Below are positions 44,470 to 55,379 of a stretch of DNA of 62,000 nt, piece after piece. Source of the stretch: Symbiodinium natans (lineage: Eukaryota > Sar > Dinophyceae > Suessiales > Symbiodiniaceae); NCBI GenBank assembly GCA_905221605.1, contig CAJNDS010000780.1:1-62000 (forward strand). The letters are read 5' to 3'. A program made the translations under genes and the position numbers. The notes under the pieces were generated by a model that did no database searches, was not told where the DNA came from, and saw only the letters and a list, made by a program, of their open reading frames with translations. The first letter of the stretch is position 1; the number at the start of each line of letters is the position of its first letter.

Positions 44470-45490
44470 ACTCCCGCCCTCTCATCCAAAGTCGACCGTG
44501 TGGAAGTCCATGAACAAACCAAGGCCATTCTACTTGAAGCCATGGAAGGATATGGTAACATGGTGGTAAGTCGGGACGCAGGGCAGCAAAGAGCCCTGGC
44601 GCAGCCGAAGCTGCGGCAAACGCCCCAAAGGCACCCATGCTGAGACCACTGATGTAGATCCTGAGAGGGCAAGTGTCTCAGACGGTACCCTGTCATGGTG
44701 GTTTAGGGTTGGACAAGCCCCCGCTGCTACCCCCCCCCCCCCTCCTCCAAACGCTCTTGCAAGTCTGCCGTTCCTACGCTTGCACATTCAGCTCCGCACC
44801 TGTTGGGATCCAATGAGAACTCATCGCGCACCTCTGTGGGTACGGTGCAAGCAAGTGCTGCAAGAGCACTTTGGCTTGCCGTGCCCCAAGTACCAAGAGT
44901 TACCAAGACACCACAGGCACAAGCCGGCTTGCAAGAGGGGCAACCCTGTTGAGCTTGTCTCCAACAATTTGCAAGCTGTTGCCTTTGTGCCACATACTGG
45001 AATTCCAACGTCCGTCGCTCCCGCCCATGACATGTCATGTGACTAAGCCTTCAAGGCATTTGAGTAGTACCAGTACAGCTGCAAAAACATGGAAGCTTAC
45101 GGCTGCATCGCTCAATGCCTGCTTTGTGAGCGCCACGATGCGGTCCGCTATCGCAGGCCAAACGAGAGCCTGCCACCGTGTAGGGGAGCGTAGCACTCGC
45201 AAGCAAACTATCTTTACGCATCTCTACACGCACAGTCCCAAATCCATGCTAAAACATGCTAAAACCATTCAGCCACATCACACGCAAGATCTGCAGGACC
45301 ACTCTCCTCTTTCCGCGAGAAGACGAAATTTCGGCCTCCGGGCACTGTGGCGCAACAAGGAAGAGCCGCTTCACGGCTGCCAGAGTCCATGGGCCGTTGT
45401 TGCGCACCTCACAGATTTTCCGAAAAGCGAGTGGGAGCAGTCTATTGGAGGTATGGTTGCGAGGCGTGAAAAATGGGTACTTGGGAATCT
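44470..45490 (-). CDS. Alpha/beta-hydrolase esterase (PHB-depolymerase/feruloyl-esterase type), multi-exon
   Basis: Exon a (about 45480-45336) ends RNNGPWTLAAVKRLFLVAPQ-CPE, the (F)lVaPQCP block of this esterase group. It joins in phase to exon b (45169-45101, ALVWPAIADRIVALTKQALS…) through a 166-bp GC-AG intron. Exon c (44857-44800) reads TEVRDEFSLDPN and joins exon d (from 44660) through a 139-bp GT-AG intron so that the split codon gives DPNRIYISGLSMGAFGAF. GLSMG is the nucleophile elbow with the catalytic Ser. The first family strand (…HGAGERG) and the later Asp/His of the triad were not located; one small exon between b and c and the C-terminal exons are missing. Relatives hydrolyse ester bonds in polymers or acyl substrates; the substrate here is unknown. 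A plus-strand frame of 209 codons mirrors this gene and is rejected. Confidence 0.65.
44731..44744. repeat. C13-14 run inside an esterase intron
   Basis: A homopolymer C tract (G tract in the transcript) lies within the 44661-44799 intron. Another C11 run lies at about 43998-44008. Confidence 0.85.
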
Positions 45491-45594
45491 GGTTGCCTAA
45501 ATCCTCAACTCCAAGGCCGCTGGATCAAGATCGGCGCACCTTGCCCAAGTCTCGTCCGTCCTCGTGACCACCTGGGACGGAACCCCTTTTTTGC

Positions 45595-45870
45595 TCGCAT
45601 AGAATAAAACCCTCCACCACACAGGGGTGCCCCCTAAGTATCGAAACCTCCCATAGATAGAGACTGCGGAAGGGTTGCAGCTAATGCTGAGCTTTGCCCC
45701 GAAGCATTCTAAGTTTCAAGTCTCGTCGGACCGCATGAAGCAAAGTGACGTGCTTGTCTGTGCTTGGACTGGGGGTTGCCGAAAGTAGGGGTACCTTTTT
45801 TGGGTCCTTTTAAGGGAAACCTACGATTTGGGGGGCTATGGGGGGTCCCCATATCTTCCTAAACCCCAAG
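45595..45870. mobile_element. Second copy of the MITE-like dispersed repeat
   Basis: Read on the minus strand from 45870, TTGGGGTTTAGGAAGATATG…CCC…GTAGG(T)TTCCCTTAAAAGGACCC… aligns over about 110 bp with 16676-16790 on the plus strand. A related arm is at about 45625-45650 (GGTGCCCCCTAAGTATCGAA). Arm orientation is not identical to the 16.7-kb copy, so its ends are uncertain. Confidence 0.45.
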
Positions 45871-46520
45871 TGGGAATGTCCAGTAGACTTTTCCCTGCAA
45901 CCATGTTGCGCTCTCCTGCGCCGTGCAAGAAGATGAGGACTGGCCATGGCTGCCGAACAGAGTCGTCCGGAGTCTTGGCCAGATACCTGAGTAGCTTCAA
46001 AACAGCTGATAGCTGTTTGATGATCTTTCACGACAGTTCACGTTGATTTCGGAACAAAGCTGTGGGAGGACTGGCCAAGTCCATCGATGTACTTTGAGAA
46101 ATCACCCTGACTCGCCGTGCGGAGGACCCTTGCAAGCTTAGGCATGCAGCTCACTGGCCCACGGCTCGGCTCAAATGACGTATCTGTCGGGACTAGAAAG
46201 ACAATACTGCTGCATGCAAGTACTATAAATCATAACCCGGGCAGGCACAGTATATTTTCGACAGTGCGTTTTTCAATGGCAGAGCCCACTTTTTCAGCAG
46301 ATTACACTACCTCATCTAAATACGATTGTACATTCAGAGTATGCTCCCGTATCTCACACTATGCAATACATGCCATGTAGTAGGATCATACCGCCCATTT
46401 CTGTGACGACCTCGGATCTCTTTGGCGCGAGGCTGGAGGCCCGCGGCTGAGCCCCTGCGCTCCGCTGCGGTGCGGCCAGGGGTACCCCAGGGCATGGGGA
46501 CGAAGCTCGAAGCTCGGAGG
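45871..46520. other. Spacer; nothing assigned
   Basis: Short frames on both strands without motif; no repeat recognised. Confidence 0.4.
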
Positions 46521-46526
46521 TTGGCT

Positions 46527-46715
46527 ATGGGGTATAGGGTATAGGGTTTGGGGGTTCAGGGGTTTGGGGTTTAGGGCCTGGCCAGTCGGGTTCAGGGGTT
46601 TCGGGTTTAGGGCTGAATGAATCGGGTTGAGCGGTCTGGGGTTTAGGGCTTAATTAACAGACTCAGGGGTTAGGGTTTAGGGCTGAATTAATGAGGAGGG
46701 TTCAGGGTTTAGGGC
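46527..46715. repeat. Degenerate TTTAGGG tract (G-strand on plus)
   Basis: Many variants of GGGTTTAGGG (GGGGTTTAGGGC, GGGTTCAGGGG) in a higher-order pattern with CTGAATGAATCGGGTT-like spacers repeated about three times at ~65-bp spacing. Confidence 0.8.
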
Positions 46716-46739
46716 TCGAAAGAAGACAATCCCAATATC

Positions 46740-47475
46740 ATTGCTTGGATGATTTGGATCTTTGCATCGAGAATTGAATTCGCAGGCTGCTTGAGCCGCA
46801 TGCTGGCAGGGGACGACAAAATCTCGAAACAGGCTCTGCGCCTTTTCGCCTTCTGCCCTACACCCCCCACAGCCTGTCAAACGTCAAACCTGCAATTCCC
46901 ATCAGAGCAAACGGTGGCGCACGTTGGCGGAAATGCCACCTGCAGTTCTCTTCCCATCTTTTTTAAGGCCCGTGGTGAGCTGCCTACATCAAAGGCCCTC
47001 GGAAGACCATCCTTCAGCCTCACGTTGCCTCACGCCGGAGCTTTTTGGCGTTAGAGTACATTCTTCTGTTCATAGAACCTACACACCTACACATCATGTA
47101 CTCGCTGCCGGCAACTTCTTGTGCAGCAAATGTTGCTCTCAACCGACCTCCGCTTCCTGGAAGCCTGCAAAGGCGGGTGCTCCGTCACGCAGGCGCTGCC
47201 GTAGCTGACAGCGCTCCTGCAAGAACCAAGCGCATCTGTCTATGGTTTTTGCCACCCATGACACATCATGAATGTAAGGGATTCCACAGGGCTGGCCAGC
47301 CGGCATCCTTTGTGCCCACTTTTGCCGAACACGCGTCGGACTGAGACATGGTTTGGTTCTGGCTTCCCGGTGCCCATTACAGCCTCAAAGAGCTCGGCCC
47401 CACGGCCCTCTTCGAATGCAGAGGTCAGCGCTTCAAACCTGATCGGATGCCCACGCAAGATTGGAGCACAAACCC
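46740..47475. other. Open frames on both strands, unassigned
   Basis: A plus-strand frame at 46749-47054 and a minus-strand frame at 47240-47491 (RFEALTSAFEEGRGAELFEA…) are both protein-like. The second may be a mirror of the gene ending at 47481 or a separate exon. No family is recognised. Confidence 0.3.
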
Positions 47476-47480
47476 TCGTC

Positions 47481-49503
47481 TCAGCCATCATCTTCGCCCT
47501 CTTGCCAGCCAGGGGTCTCTGACACGAAGTCGGGGGAGCGCTTCTCGGGGGGCGTGGCCTGCACTGGAATCATGGGAGCGGCAGCTCCCTCGGAGAATCC
47601 GTGCACCCGAACCTTCGTCGGCTCTTCGATGGCCTTCCCCGGCGGGCCCTCCAAGCGGTAGTTCAGATCCTGGGATTCGAGGAGGTGTGGTGATCAGAAC
47701 CGTGGTGCTCTGCCTCAACACCCCACCTGAGACTGAGCGTCTTCCCGACTATATCCTCTCTAGTATGATGCTGATGCTGCTGAAGCTGAAGTCCGAATTT
47801 TAAGCATGTCCGAAGAGACAAGATGTCGAGGCTCGCCTAAGACGATGAGGAGCGACTGCGGGTCATGCTCGACGTGGAAACGCTTTCCGATCTGGTCCTT
47901 GCTGGCAAGTGTACGTATTTAACTCATTTTCGCCATGCTCTCCGCATCTGTCCGGTCACCCAGCAGGTCACACATGAGATCCACTGCTAGACAGGACTCT
48001 TGCGCAACTCACAGCTGCCACAGCTTCTTCTGGTCTTCACCAAGACTTGGGCACTGGCAAACGTGTCATCTCGGATCTGCGGCATGGTGGCTTGACGTTA
48101 GGTTTGCGATTGTCTGTCCCTGTGCCATACTTTCTGGAACACTGGGCGAAAAAGGTCAAGAATCAAATTTCAAATGCGTGTCTCAGGAGATTGACCAAAG
48201 AGGTGAGGTAGTCTTCTTTGGTGTGGCCCTTGTCGCCGTCCACGCTAGCAAAGCACCCCAACATGGAAGAGACGAATGAGACGATTAACACAGGGCCTGA
48301 CATAGCCCAACAGATGTCCAACAATTCATGTGATTTAAGGAAGGTATTGTCCCTGGCAATCTGTCTTGAAGGTGCATGTTTGCCTGGCTCTTGCCGTGGC
48401 CAGCCTGGCATGTGACAGCGTGCTGCACCAGCGATAGAGATTGCAAGCGGATCCACAGAACAAGCTTCTACCTGCTTCATGCACTCTTGGACCATGCAGA
48501 GTACCAGGTGAAGTCCCTTCAGCTGGGGAAGCCTCCAAGTGTGCGTTGGCAATGCACAGGCTCATGCCCTGCCTCGGCAACACAGCACGGAGAAATGCAG
48601 TGAGAGTCTGGGTGGCTGGCGGGCCTTCATTGTCAAACGCAGAAACGCAATTGGACGATGAATCTGCGCTGGGGAGATCTCATCCAAGCTGCCGTTGGCA
48701 CTCAACTGCAACGCAGCCCTTGGAGCAGACCTCAGCATACTTTTCGTCCCCCCCCCCCCCCCCCCCCCAGTTCCTCCCCGAGCTCGAAAAACATCAAACG
48801 AACCCGAAAACCTTTCTGGGACCCATCTCTCTCCGCCTTCTTGTCGTCGTATGTGAAGGGCAGGGACACCACCTGTTTTTGTCTGATGCCAACGATGGAG
48901 GAGCGTCGGGGAGGGGGGGGGGGGGCATATGGGAGGAGGGCAAAGCACGCACACAAAAATCTCACCACGCTTCTCCCTGTCTTCCTTGCTTGCCCCTCGG
49001 CAGCCCAGTGCCTCACTGCTCTGCGGCGCCCGCTCAAAGACCAGCAGGGGCAAGTAGGAGTCGCAATGAGCCGAGACGAGCACCTCTGAACAGCAAAGCA
49101 GAACTCAGAAAAGCAGTGGGCAAGCCCACTTTACACGAGTGGTCCTAGTCCTCGTTGTGCAGAGGACAAGTTATGGCCAGAGCTTCGCTTCTCCAACTCC
49201 GAATTCTGAAGCAGCCCCGACACCTCCATCGGCGCATCGTCAGCACGGAGCACCTGCAAAGTGCGAACCCAGCTAACATCTGAGAACCCACTTGCCACGC
49301 CATGTACCGCAACTCGTGCACTGCAAACTACACACGGTTCAAGGCGTAGATCCGACAACACAGGACTGCGCGTACAGTTCGGGCTTGCAGTGACAGCTGC
49401 ATGACAGGCAGCGAGAGCACATTCACAATCATAGCTCACTTTGAAACTCGAAGTCGGCGAGATCTTAGGGCCTCTGAGGAGAAAAACAAGAAAGAAAACC
49501 CCG

Positions 49504-49539
<36 letters not shown>

Positions 49540-49947
49540 AATACCCCCCCCCCCTCCCAGCTCAACAAAAACCAAACGTCCTCCTCCTCGCCTCGAGAAC
49601 GCGGTCTCGGAGCGGAGCCAGGAGTTGAGGGTGCAGCTCCTCTCAAGAGGAGCGAACAGAAGAGGGCGAAAAAACCAGCCCCAAATCGCGGGACTTGCAA
49701 ACAAAGAGTTATTTCTGAGAAATTTTAAATTGCTATAAGTGGTACGCGTCTGTTTTGCCGACGTTTGAATTTCATGAAAGGGCACGACGAAGCTCGGCGT
49801 CCTGCAGTCCGAGGGCCACCACAGATGCCCCCGACTGGCGGCAGAGCTCGGCCAGCCACCGAAACGCATCTGGCATCGGGAAAAGGGGGGCGGGGGGGGA
49901 GGGGGGGGGGGGGGGGGGAGTGGGGGGGGGGGGGGAGGGGAGGGGGG

Positions 49948-49981
<34 letters not shown>

Positions 49982-50290
49982 GGGGGGGGGGGAGGGGGGG
50001 GGGAGGGGGGGGGGAGGGGGGGAAGGGGGGGGGGAGGGGGGGGGGGGGGCGGGGGGAAGGTTGGCCATGGCGCTCTGCTGTGATGATCTGTGATGTGGTG
50101 TGGGTGCTCTACAGTGGCACCCAGGCTTCGGAGTACTCCAAGCCAGAAGCTCCGAAACAACTCTTGCATACCTTTGCATGGGAATACCTAGCATCCCGCC
50201 TGCATTCGGCAGAGCCGCTGTCTGCTTCTTGCAACCCAGGTTCCTAGGCTTTGCATGGCATTGTCGTTGTGGAGAGGTCACAGGTCACAA
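47481..50290 (-). CDS. Long multi-exon gene, unidentified; may be two genes
   Basis: The minus-strand terminal exon 47669-47481 (acceptor CCCAG, stop TGA) reads DLNYRLEGPPGKAIEEPTKV…FVSETPGWQEGEDDG with an acidic end. Upstream segments: about 47915-47810 (DQIGKRFHVEHDPQSLLIVL), about 47990-47925 (VDLMCDLLGDRTDAESMAKM), about 48340-48165 (a hydrophobic stretch, HELLDICWAMSGPVLIVSFV), about 48915-48780 (QKQVVSLPFTYDDKKAERDG…RVRLMFFELGEEL), about 49083-48965 (EVLVSAHCDSYLPLLVFERA, to a GTGAGA donor), about 49455-49150, about 49630-49560 (ELHPQLLAPLRDRVLEARRR) and about 49877-49805 (AFRWLAELCRQSGASVVALGLQ). The last two join in phase (GA-AG) to give …ASVVALGLQELHPQLLAPLRD, which resembles the start of an endonuclease/exonuclease/phosphatase fold (…D.l.LQE); this is only a hint. 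Introns contain long C or G homopolymers. Confidence 0.4.
48749..48772. repeat. C22-type homopolymer
   Basis: An uninterrupted C run of roughly 22 bases. On the transcript (minus) strand it is a G run directly after the coding …GEEL segment. A shorter G12 run is at 48914-48925. Confidence 0.9.
49503..49554. repeat. C34-type homopolymer plus C10-12 run
   Basis: A C run of about 34 bases, then GGAATA, then a second C run. On the minus strand these are G runs upstream of a pyrimidine tract and CTCAG acceptor (about 49483). Confidence 0.9.
49884..50064. repeat. 180-bp poly-G tract with scattered A (poly-C on transcript strand)
   Basis: Almost pure G with single A or AA interruptions every 5-20 bases. 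On the minus strand it is a ~180-base C-rich tract ending in TTTTCCCGATGCCAG, an acceptor-like sequence just before a coding segment. It is the most extreme composition in the window and could form G-quadruplexes on the plus strand. Confidence 0.92.
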
Positions 50291-50299
50291 GTCAGACAT

Positions 50300-53200
50300 A
50301 AGCAGTTCTGCGAAATGGTACCCAGTGCCAAACCGCAACTCGAAACACGCCGGAACGCAAACAAGCATCAGAAAACTAAACCCGCACCTGGTTTTGGGCT
50401 GAAGAGGCATCGAAAGGGGAAAGGCAGCATGCATTGTCGCATTTCTCTCTGGTACCAAGCTGCTTGAGCTGTCGGAATGCAAAGTGTCGAAGGATTGCGG
50501 GAATGGTAGTTGGGACGCGGATGGTTTCCGCGATGAGGTTACAAAGGTTGCATGACTCAATGCTGTTTGCTGCGAGCAAGCTCATTTTTGACAGGAGGTA
50601 AGGGTCGATGTTCGTGACGGTTTCACAAGGATCGACAAGAACAACAAGGTGCTACACACGTGTATCACAGTTTATGCATGCATGCAATTGACATACACGT
50701 CGTACGTAGAGCACATATCATACACATCATCCGGCATAAACACGCATAGTGAAAGGTGGTGATGGGATTCAATATGGAATCACTTTGAGGGGGTTCGCAG
50801 ACGCGGTGCTTGGAAAAGATCTGGCGCCGGGAAGTCTACATGGTAACCGAACATCAGTTGAGAATCTCAGTACTCCCGCCCAAATCTTACCCTTCTCTGA
50901 TGATTGCCAGGCACCAGCTGCAGAGGGCGATCGTCAGGGTAGCCATGGCTCAATGCTCTCAACATGCCTCTACAGTAAGTATAGCTGCTTGCTACTATAT
51001 GAAATTGCATCTCTGAAGGTGGCTAAGCACCTTGTTCTTGAATGTATTCTCCTGATTCGCATTGCATGAAGTTAGGTGGACTGATTCCAGTTGCGCTCAT
51101 GGCAGCAAGGAACAAAAATCAGGCACAACGCACATGTGCTGGACGCTTTGTCAGACCTGTTTCACTGTTCAACTGCAGAGAACCCAAGCGCTACCCAAGC
51201 ATTTTCCCACATCGGTGCCGGGTGTCTTCCATGCAAAGGTCCTAACTCTTTCGACCCCTGAACTACCACTGAAACTAGCATCGCCTATTGGGAAATCCCC
51301 TCAGACGCCACCAGCACAAGGTCCAGGTTCCTCCCAAAAAGCCGCACTAGAAAAAGGCCCTTTGTCTTGCATATGTGAAGTTGCAGCCGGACACAATCAC
51401 TTGCGAGGGCCCCAGACGAAAGCGAACAGGAACACAAGATAACAGTTTGACAAACATGGCTTGCCTTGTAAAGCCCCACCCTCACTTAATTACATAGTGT
51501 TCAAAGTTGAGTCAGGCCACAAGGTGGGGGGGGGGGGAGACCCCCTGCCAGACCGTTCGCAAACAGTGTGGCCCGGGCCTGGAGCCTTCCATAAAGCTCG
51601 CTTTCATGACTAAACCCATTCCTACCACGACAGAACTGCACCGTCTGGACATCTAGTACTATCCACAAGAGCTCATGCGATAGGAGAGTACTTGCTATGT
51701 GGCACTTTATGTGTCAAAACTGAACTCTTGATGCCTGCAAGGTTGGACCTTTACGCTGGAGCTAGCCTAGCTTTACTTGTCTAGAAAGCGTCCCTCAGTT
51801 CCACCATCGGGTTGAAAGGATATGGGGAACACAAGACGCCCCCAAATTACCTCCCTTCTCCTGTCTGTCCGGTGCAACCCCTCCATTCGTCGTTCAAAGG
51901 AAACGGCCAACAAGTTTGCGCCTTGACGTTGACGGCAGGCACACCAGCTGCCCATTGCCAACTCGTTCACCTACCACGCCCGAACTCCGCTGTAATTCAG
52001 CCTGCTCACCTGCTAGGATCCTAGATATCGGATGCAAACCGTGCAGGCTGTGGGCCGTCTTGCAAGAGCCGGCCAACATGGAGCTGCAAGAGGCTTCGCG
52101 AATGGTCCAAGAGTTTGGGCCTCTATGCGTTGGGCCACTATGCGTTGGCATCTCAGGTCAACAGGCAGCGCAGAAGCAAAGCACACATTTTTGCCGTGAA
52201 GCTGACCACACGCCATTCGCAATTGCTCTGGATACCCGAGGCCGAGGTTGATGCACAAAGCTTGAATGGAGGGCACATGGTACGAACCTGTAGTCTATGC
52301 TGAATTCATGGACTGTTGTTTGTAACCAAGGATGTTGTGAAGCAGTTCAGATGGTTTACACTAACATTCTGCCGCTGCAAGGTCTGGCACATGCATCAAC
52401 CTCGCCAAGAAGCTCAATTGGGCGGGACCAATGCGACCCTTTAGGTCACCAGGAGGTCTCGAGAGAACTCGGACACAGAGGCTCCTGTGAGCCTTGGCGA
52501 TGCCTTTGCGATGTTTGTGACGGATGTTTGCGACTTTTGCGACTGCGGCTGACGGTTGATGTTGAGATTTATTTGGATCAAGCCGAGGCAGCACTGATTT
52601 TGGCCACTGAAAGGATGCTGTGCTCACTTTGGAGCTGTGAAGTCAAAAAGCATTGTCAGACACAGTGGCCCGAGCAGATCGCTAGTCTGCTGTGGATAGC
52701 GGCGCTTGGACGGTTTTACCATAGGACTTGTTTTAATTTCAGGAAATGAAACCGTGATTGTACTTGCCAAGCTTGAGTCGCTTATCTCGCAATGCCGACA
52801 AGGGAACAGTGTGGACATGATTGTGCCCGAATCCTGTATGCTGCCAGGTGGGGCTACTGTCTGACCCTGTCATATGCCCATCTTCCTCCTCGTCTGAACT
52901 TCACAGACGCGATGCTTACCAACAGAGCCGTATCCACCACTCGAAGGCAGATAGCAGACTAGAGGGTGGAGTGGAGGTCAGCAGAGTACCAGATGCGCGC
53001 AGTACTGTTGCGCTGTTACTCGTTTGCCCTCTTTGGCGCCGACCTCCAAGCAGGAAGTTATGCTGGGAGCATCGCATTGTGCGATGCTGTGCGATGGTTC
53101 TGAGGCACTCCAACGCTCATGGAAGCTCAAGCGTGGAGCCATCTTTTTAAGCTGACTAAGCTGGCATAAGGGCCGCAGAACATCGTAGAATCACCAGTTA

Positions 53201-53365
53201 TTTTCATGGTAGATGGTGTGCAAAGAGTCTGCTCTTGAGGCCGTCAATTCGTTTGAAGGCACTCACTTCGAGTCCACTTTGCTTCCGGCACCTGCGAGGG
53301 AGCTTCAGGAGAACCATCAGCGTACGCACCCATCGAGCAAGACATCAGCACAGCCAACCTATGCC
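50300..53365. other. About 3 kb of unassigned sequence with mirror open frames
   Basis: Protein-like frames occur on both strands, for example plus 52297-52749 (VDVEIYLDQAEAALILATER…QTQWPEQIASLLWIAALGRF, ending at 52749), plus 51916-52251, and minus 52013-52276 (GYPEQLRMACGQLHGKNVCF…). I could not choose strands or join exons. A G10-11 run lies at about 51525-51537. Confidence 0.3.
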
Positions 53366-53370
53366 AGCAT

Positions 53371-53457
53371 CCCTAGACCCTAAACCCTAAACCCTTTTGC
53401 AGCAGGCTTGGTCATCCCAACCCTAAACCCTGAACCCCAAACCCTAAACCCTAAACA
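53371..53457. repeat. CCCTAAA telomere-like tract
   Basis: Two blocks of CCCTAAA units (53374-53396 and 53421-53456) with variant units (CCCTGAACCCC) between. Confidence 0.88.
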
Positions 53458-53939
53458 GACCTTGCGCGGACCTTGCGTGGACTCACCTATGACTCAAATG
53501 ACTCAAAGAGCAGTGCCGCCCAAGCTGCGCTCCATCACTGTTCCCGCGCTGGCAGCCCGAGACTTTTTTGCTACCTCCAAGAGGCAAGTCCGACAGACGA
53601 CGAGTAGAAGGTTTAGGAAGGGCACTATGCAAAATCTGCTGAAGAATGTACACACACACACACGTCTGCGAAATACTCACACAACAAAAGGCAGTGGGCA
53701 CTGGTAAGTGCCCAGCTGTGACGGTTCTACGTCCTCGCCCCGGAGCATTGGTGTTGTCCGGGTCCTTAGTTTGAAGTTCAGGAAGCCCTGCCGGCTCTAA
53801 AACTACAATCCCAAAATCCTCATGCACAAATCGCTGAGTGTCCTTGTATGTGGAGCATCTAAACGAGATTAAGACATAAGCATGTATGTTGATATGTTGT
53901 TAACATATATATAAATAAATACACACACCATTGTATACT
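53458..53939. other. Spacer left of element B
   Basis: Contains a short (CA)n at 53648-53662. Open frames on both strands (plus 53408-53707, minus 53483-53827) have no motif. TA-rich sequence starts at about 53904. Confidence 0.4.
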
Positions 53940-54179
53940 CATATATATATATATATGCTCACCCCCCCCCCCCTCGACAGACCCCGGAAGCGAAAAAAAG
54001 GCTGAGGGCGCGACGGACAGCATAGCTGCACACAGTAGCCAGACACGTTAACACACAATAGAGCATATTTTTTTCGATTAGTACGGCTTTGTGTTCGCAA
54101 TGAAAGATGCAGACAGATGTGAGAAGGACGCATGCTGTAAGGACCTGAACAATTTGCTCGACATCGTGGATTGCTATTA

Positions 54180-55340
54180 ATTTTAATAAGGTTGCTCTTA
54201 GTTTTACTTGGGTTCCTATTAAGTTTATTAGGATTCATAGGCTTCGTATGAGTTCAATAGGAATCCTATTTAAATCAATAGGAACCCCATTAAAATGAAT
54301 GAGAACCCTATTGAAATTAAGACGAGTCTTTTTTGAAAACTTAGTAAGAATCCTAGTACAATTAATAAGAACCTGGTTGAAATACGTAGAAGCTCCTATT
54401 AAAATTTCTTGGCGTCCTAAATTCAGAGGAACCATAGGAAGGCCATTCAAATGAATAGGAACCCTTTTGAATTCATAGGAATGCTATTAAAATTAATAGG
54501 AACCCTACAAAAGAATCTATGAATTCTCTTTAAGAGTAACAGGAATCCGTGTAACATGAAGATGAATCCTTTTAAAGGATTAAGAGGAGCCAATAAAATT
54601 CTATAAAAAAAGTAATGTGGACCCTTCAAAACTTAAAACACTAAGAGTCGTACTGTTAGAATGATAATAAACACTATTAAAACATTTAATTAACAGGATT
54701 GCTAAAAAAACAAATGAGAGTTACAATAACATTACTTCGAGTCCAATTGAAATGAATAGGGAACAGGATTTAAAAATATAATCGGAGCACTGTGGAATCT
54801 AGTAGGAATCCTATGAACATTATTAGGAATCCTGTCAACATGAATGAGCAACCCTGTTAAAATGAATACGAAGCCTATTCCAATTAATCAGAAGCCTTTT
54901 TAAATGAATAGGAAGCTTGTCAAAGCAAAAGGAACCCAGTTAGAAATTGTAAGACATCTTATGAAAATGAATAAGAAGCCTATTGAAATTAATAGGAATA
55001 TGTATAAAATTTGTTATGAAGCTTTTTAAATTTCTAAGACTTTTATTAAAACTAACTAGGAAGAAGAATGTTATTACAATTACTCAGAATCGTATTCCAA
55101 TTACTTGGCATTTGATTAAAATGAATAGGAATCAATATTAAACCCAATAAAGTCCTTTAACAGGCATCCTTTAAAATCTAATACGAACCCCATTAAACAA
55201 ATACAGGAATCCCATTGCCATTGAAAATCACTTAGAATGCTAGTAAAATGATTAGGAGTCTTGTTAATTAAATAAGGACTCCCGTTAAAGTGAACAGGAG
55301 TATTATTAAATTTAATAGGCAGCCTAAAACATAATAAGGA
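54180..55340. repeat. Degenerate ~21-bp AT-rich minisatellite in element B
   Basis: Roughly 50 diverged units of the type AATAGGAA(C/T)CCTATTAAAAT fill the tract, mostly 21-22 bases apart (for example 54267-54330). Because 21 is a multiple of 3, minus-strand frames stay open locally and encode a 7-residue periodicity (F-N-R-V-P-I-like). Confidence 0.82.
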
Positions 55341-55379
55341 ATCATATAAGAACCCCTGAAAAACTCTTATCAAAAATCC

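Noticed and set aside
44871-45500. Plus-strand open frame of 209 codons
   Set aside because: It is antisense to the esterase exons, whose joins reproduce a family motif (DPNRIYISGLSMG) in phase on the minus strand.
49465-50169. Minus-strand frame of 234 codons rich in proline
   Set aside because: The proline run is translated poly-C in an intron-like tract; only the short segment after the acceptor at about 49878 looks coding, in another frame.
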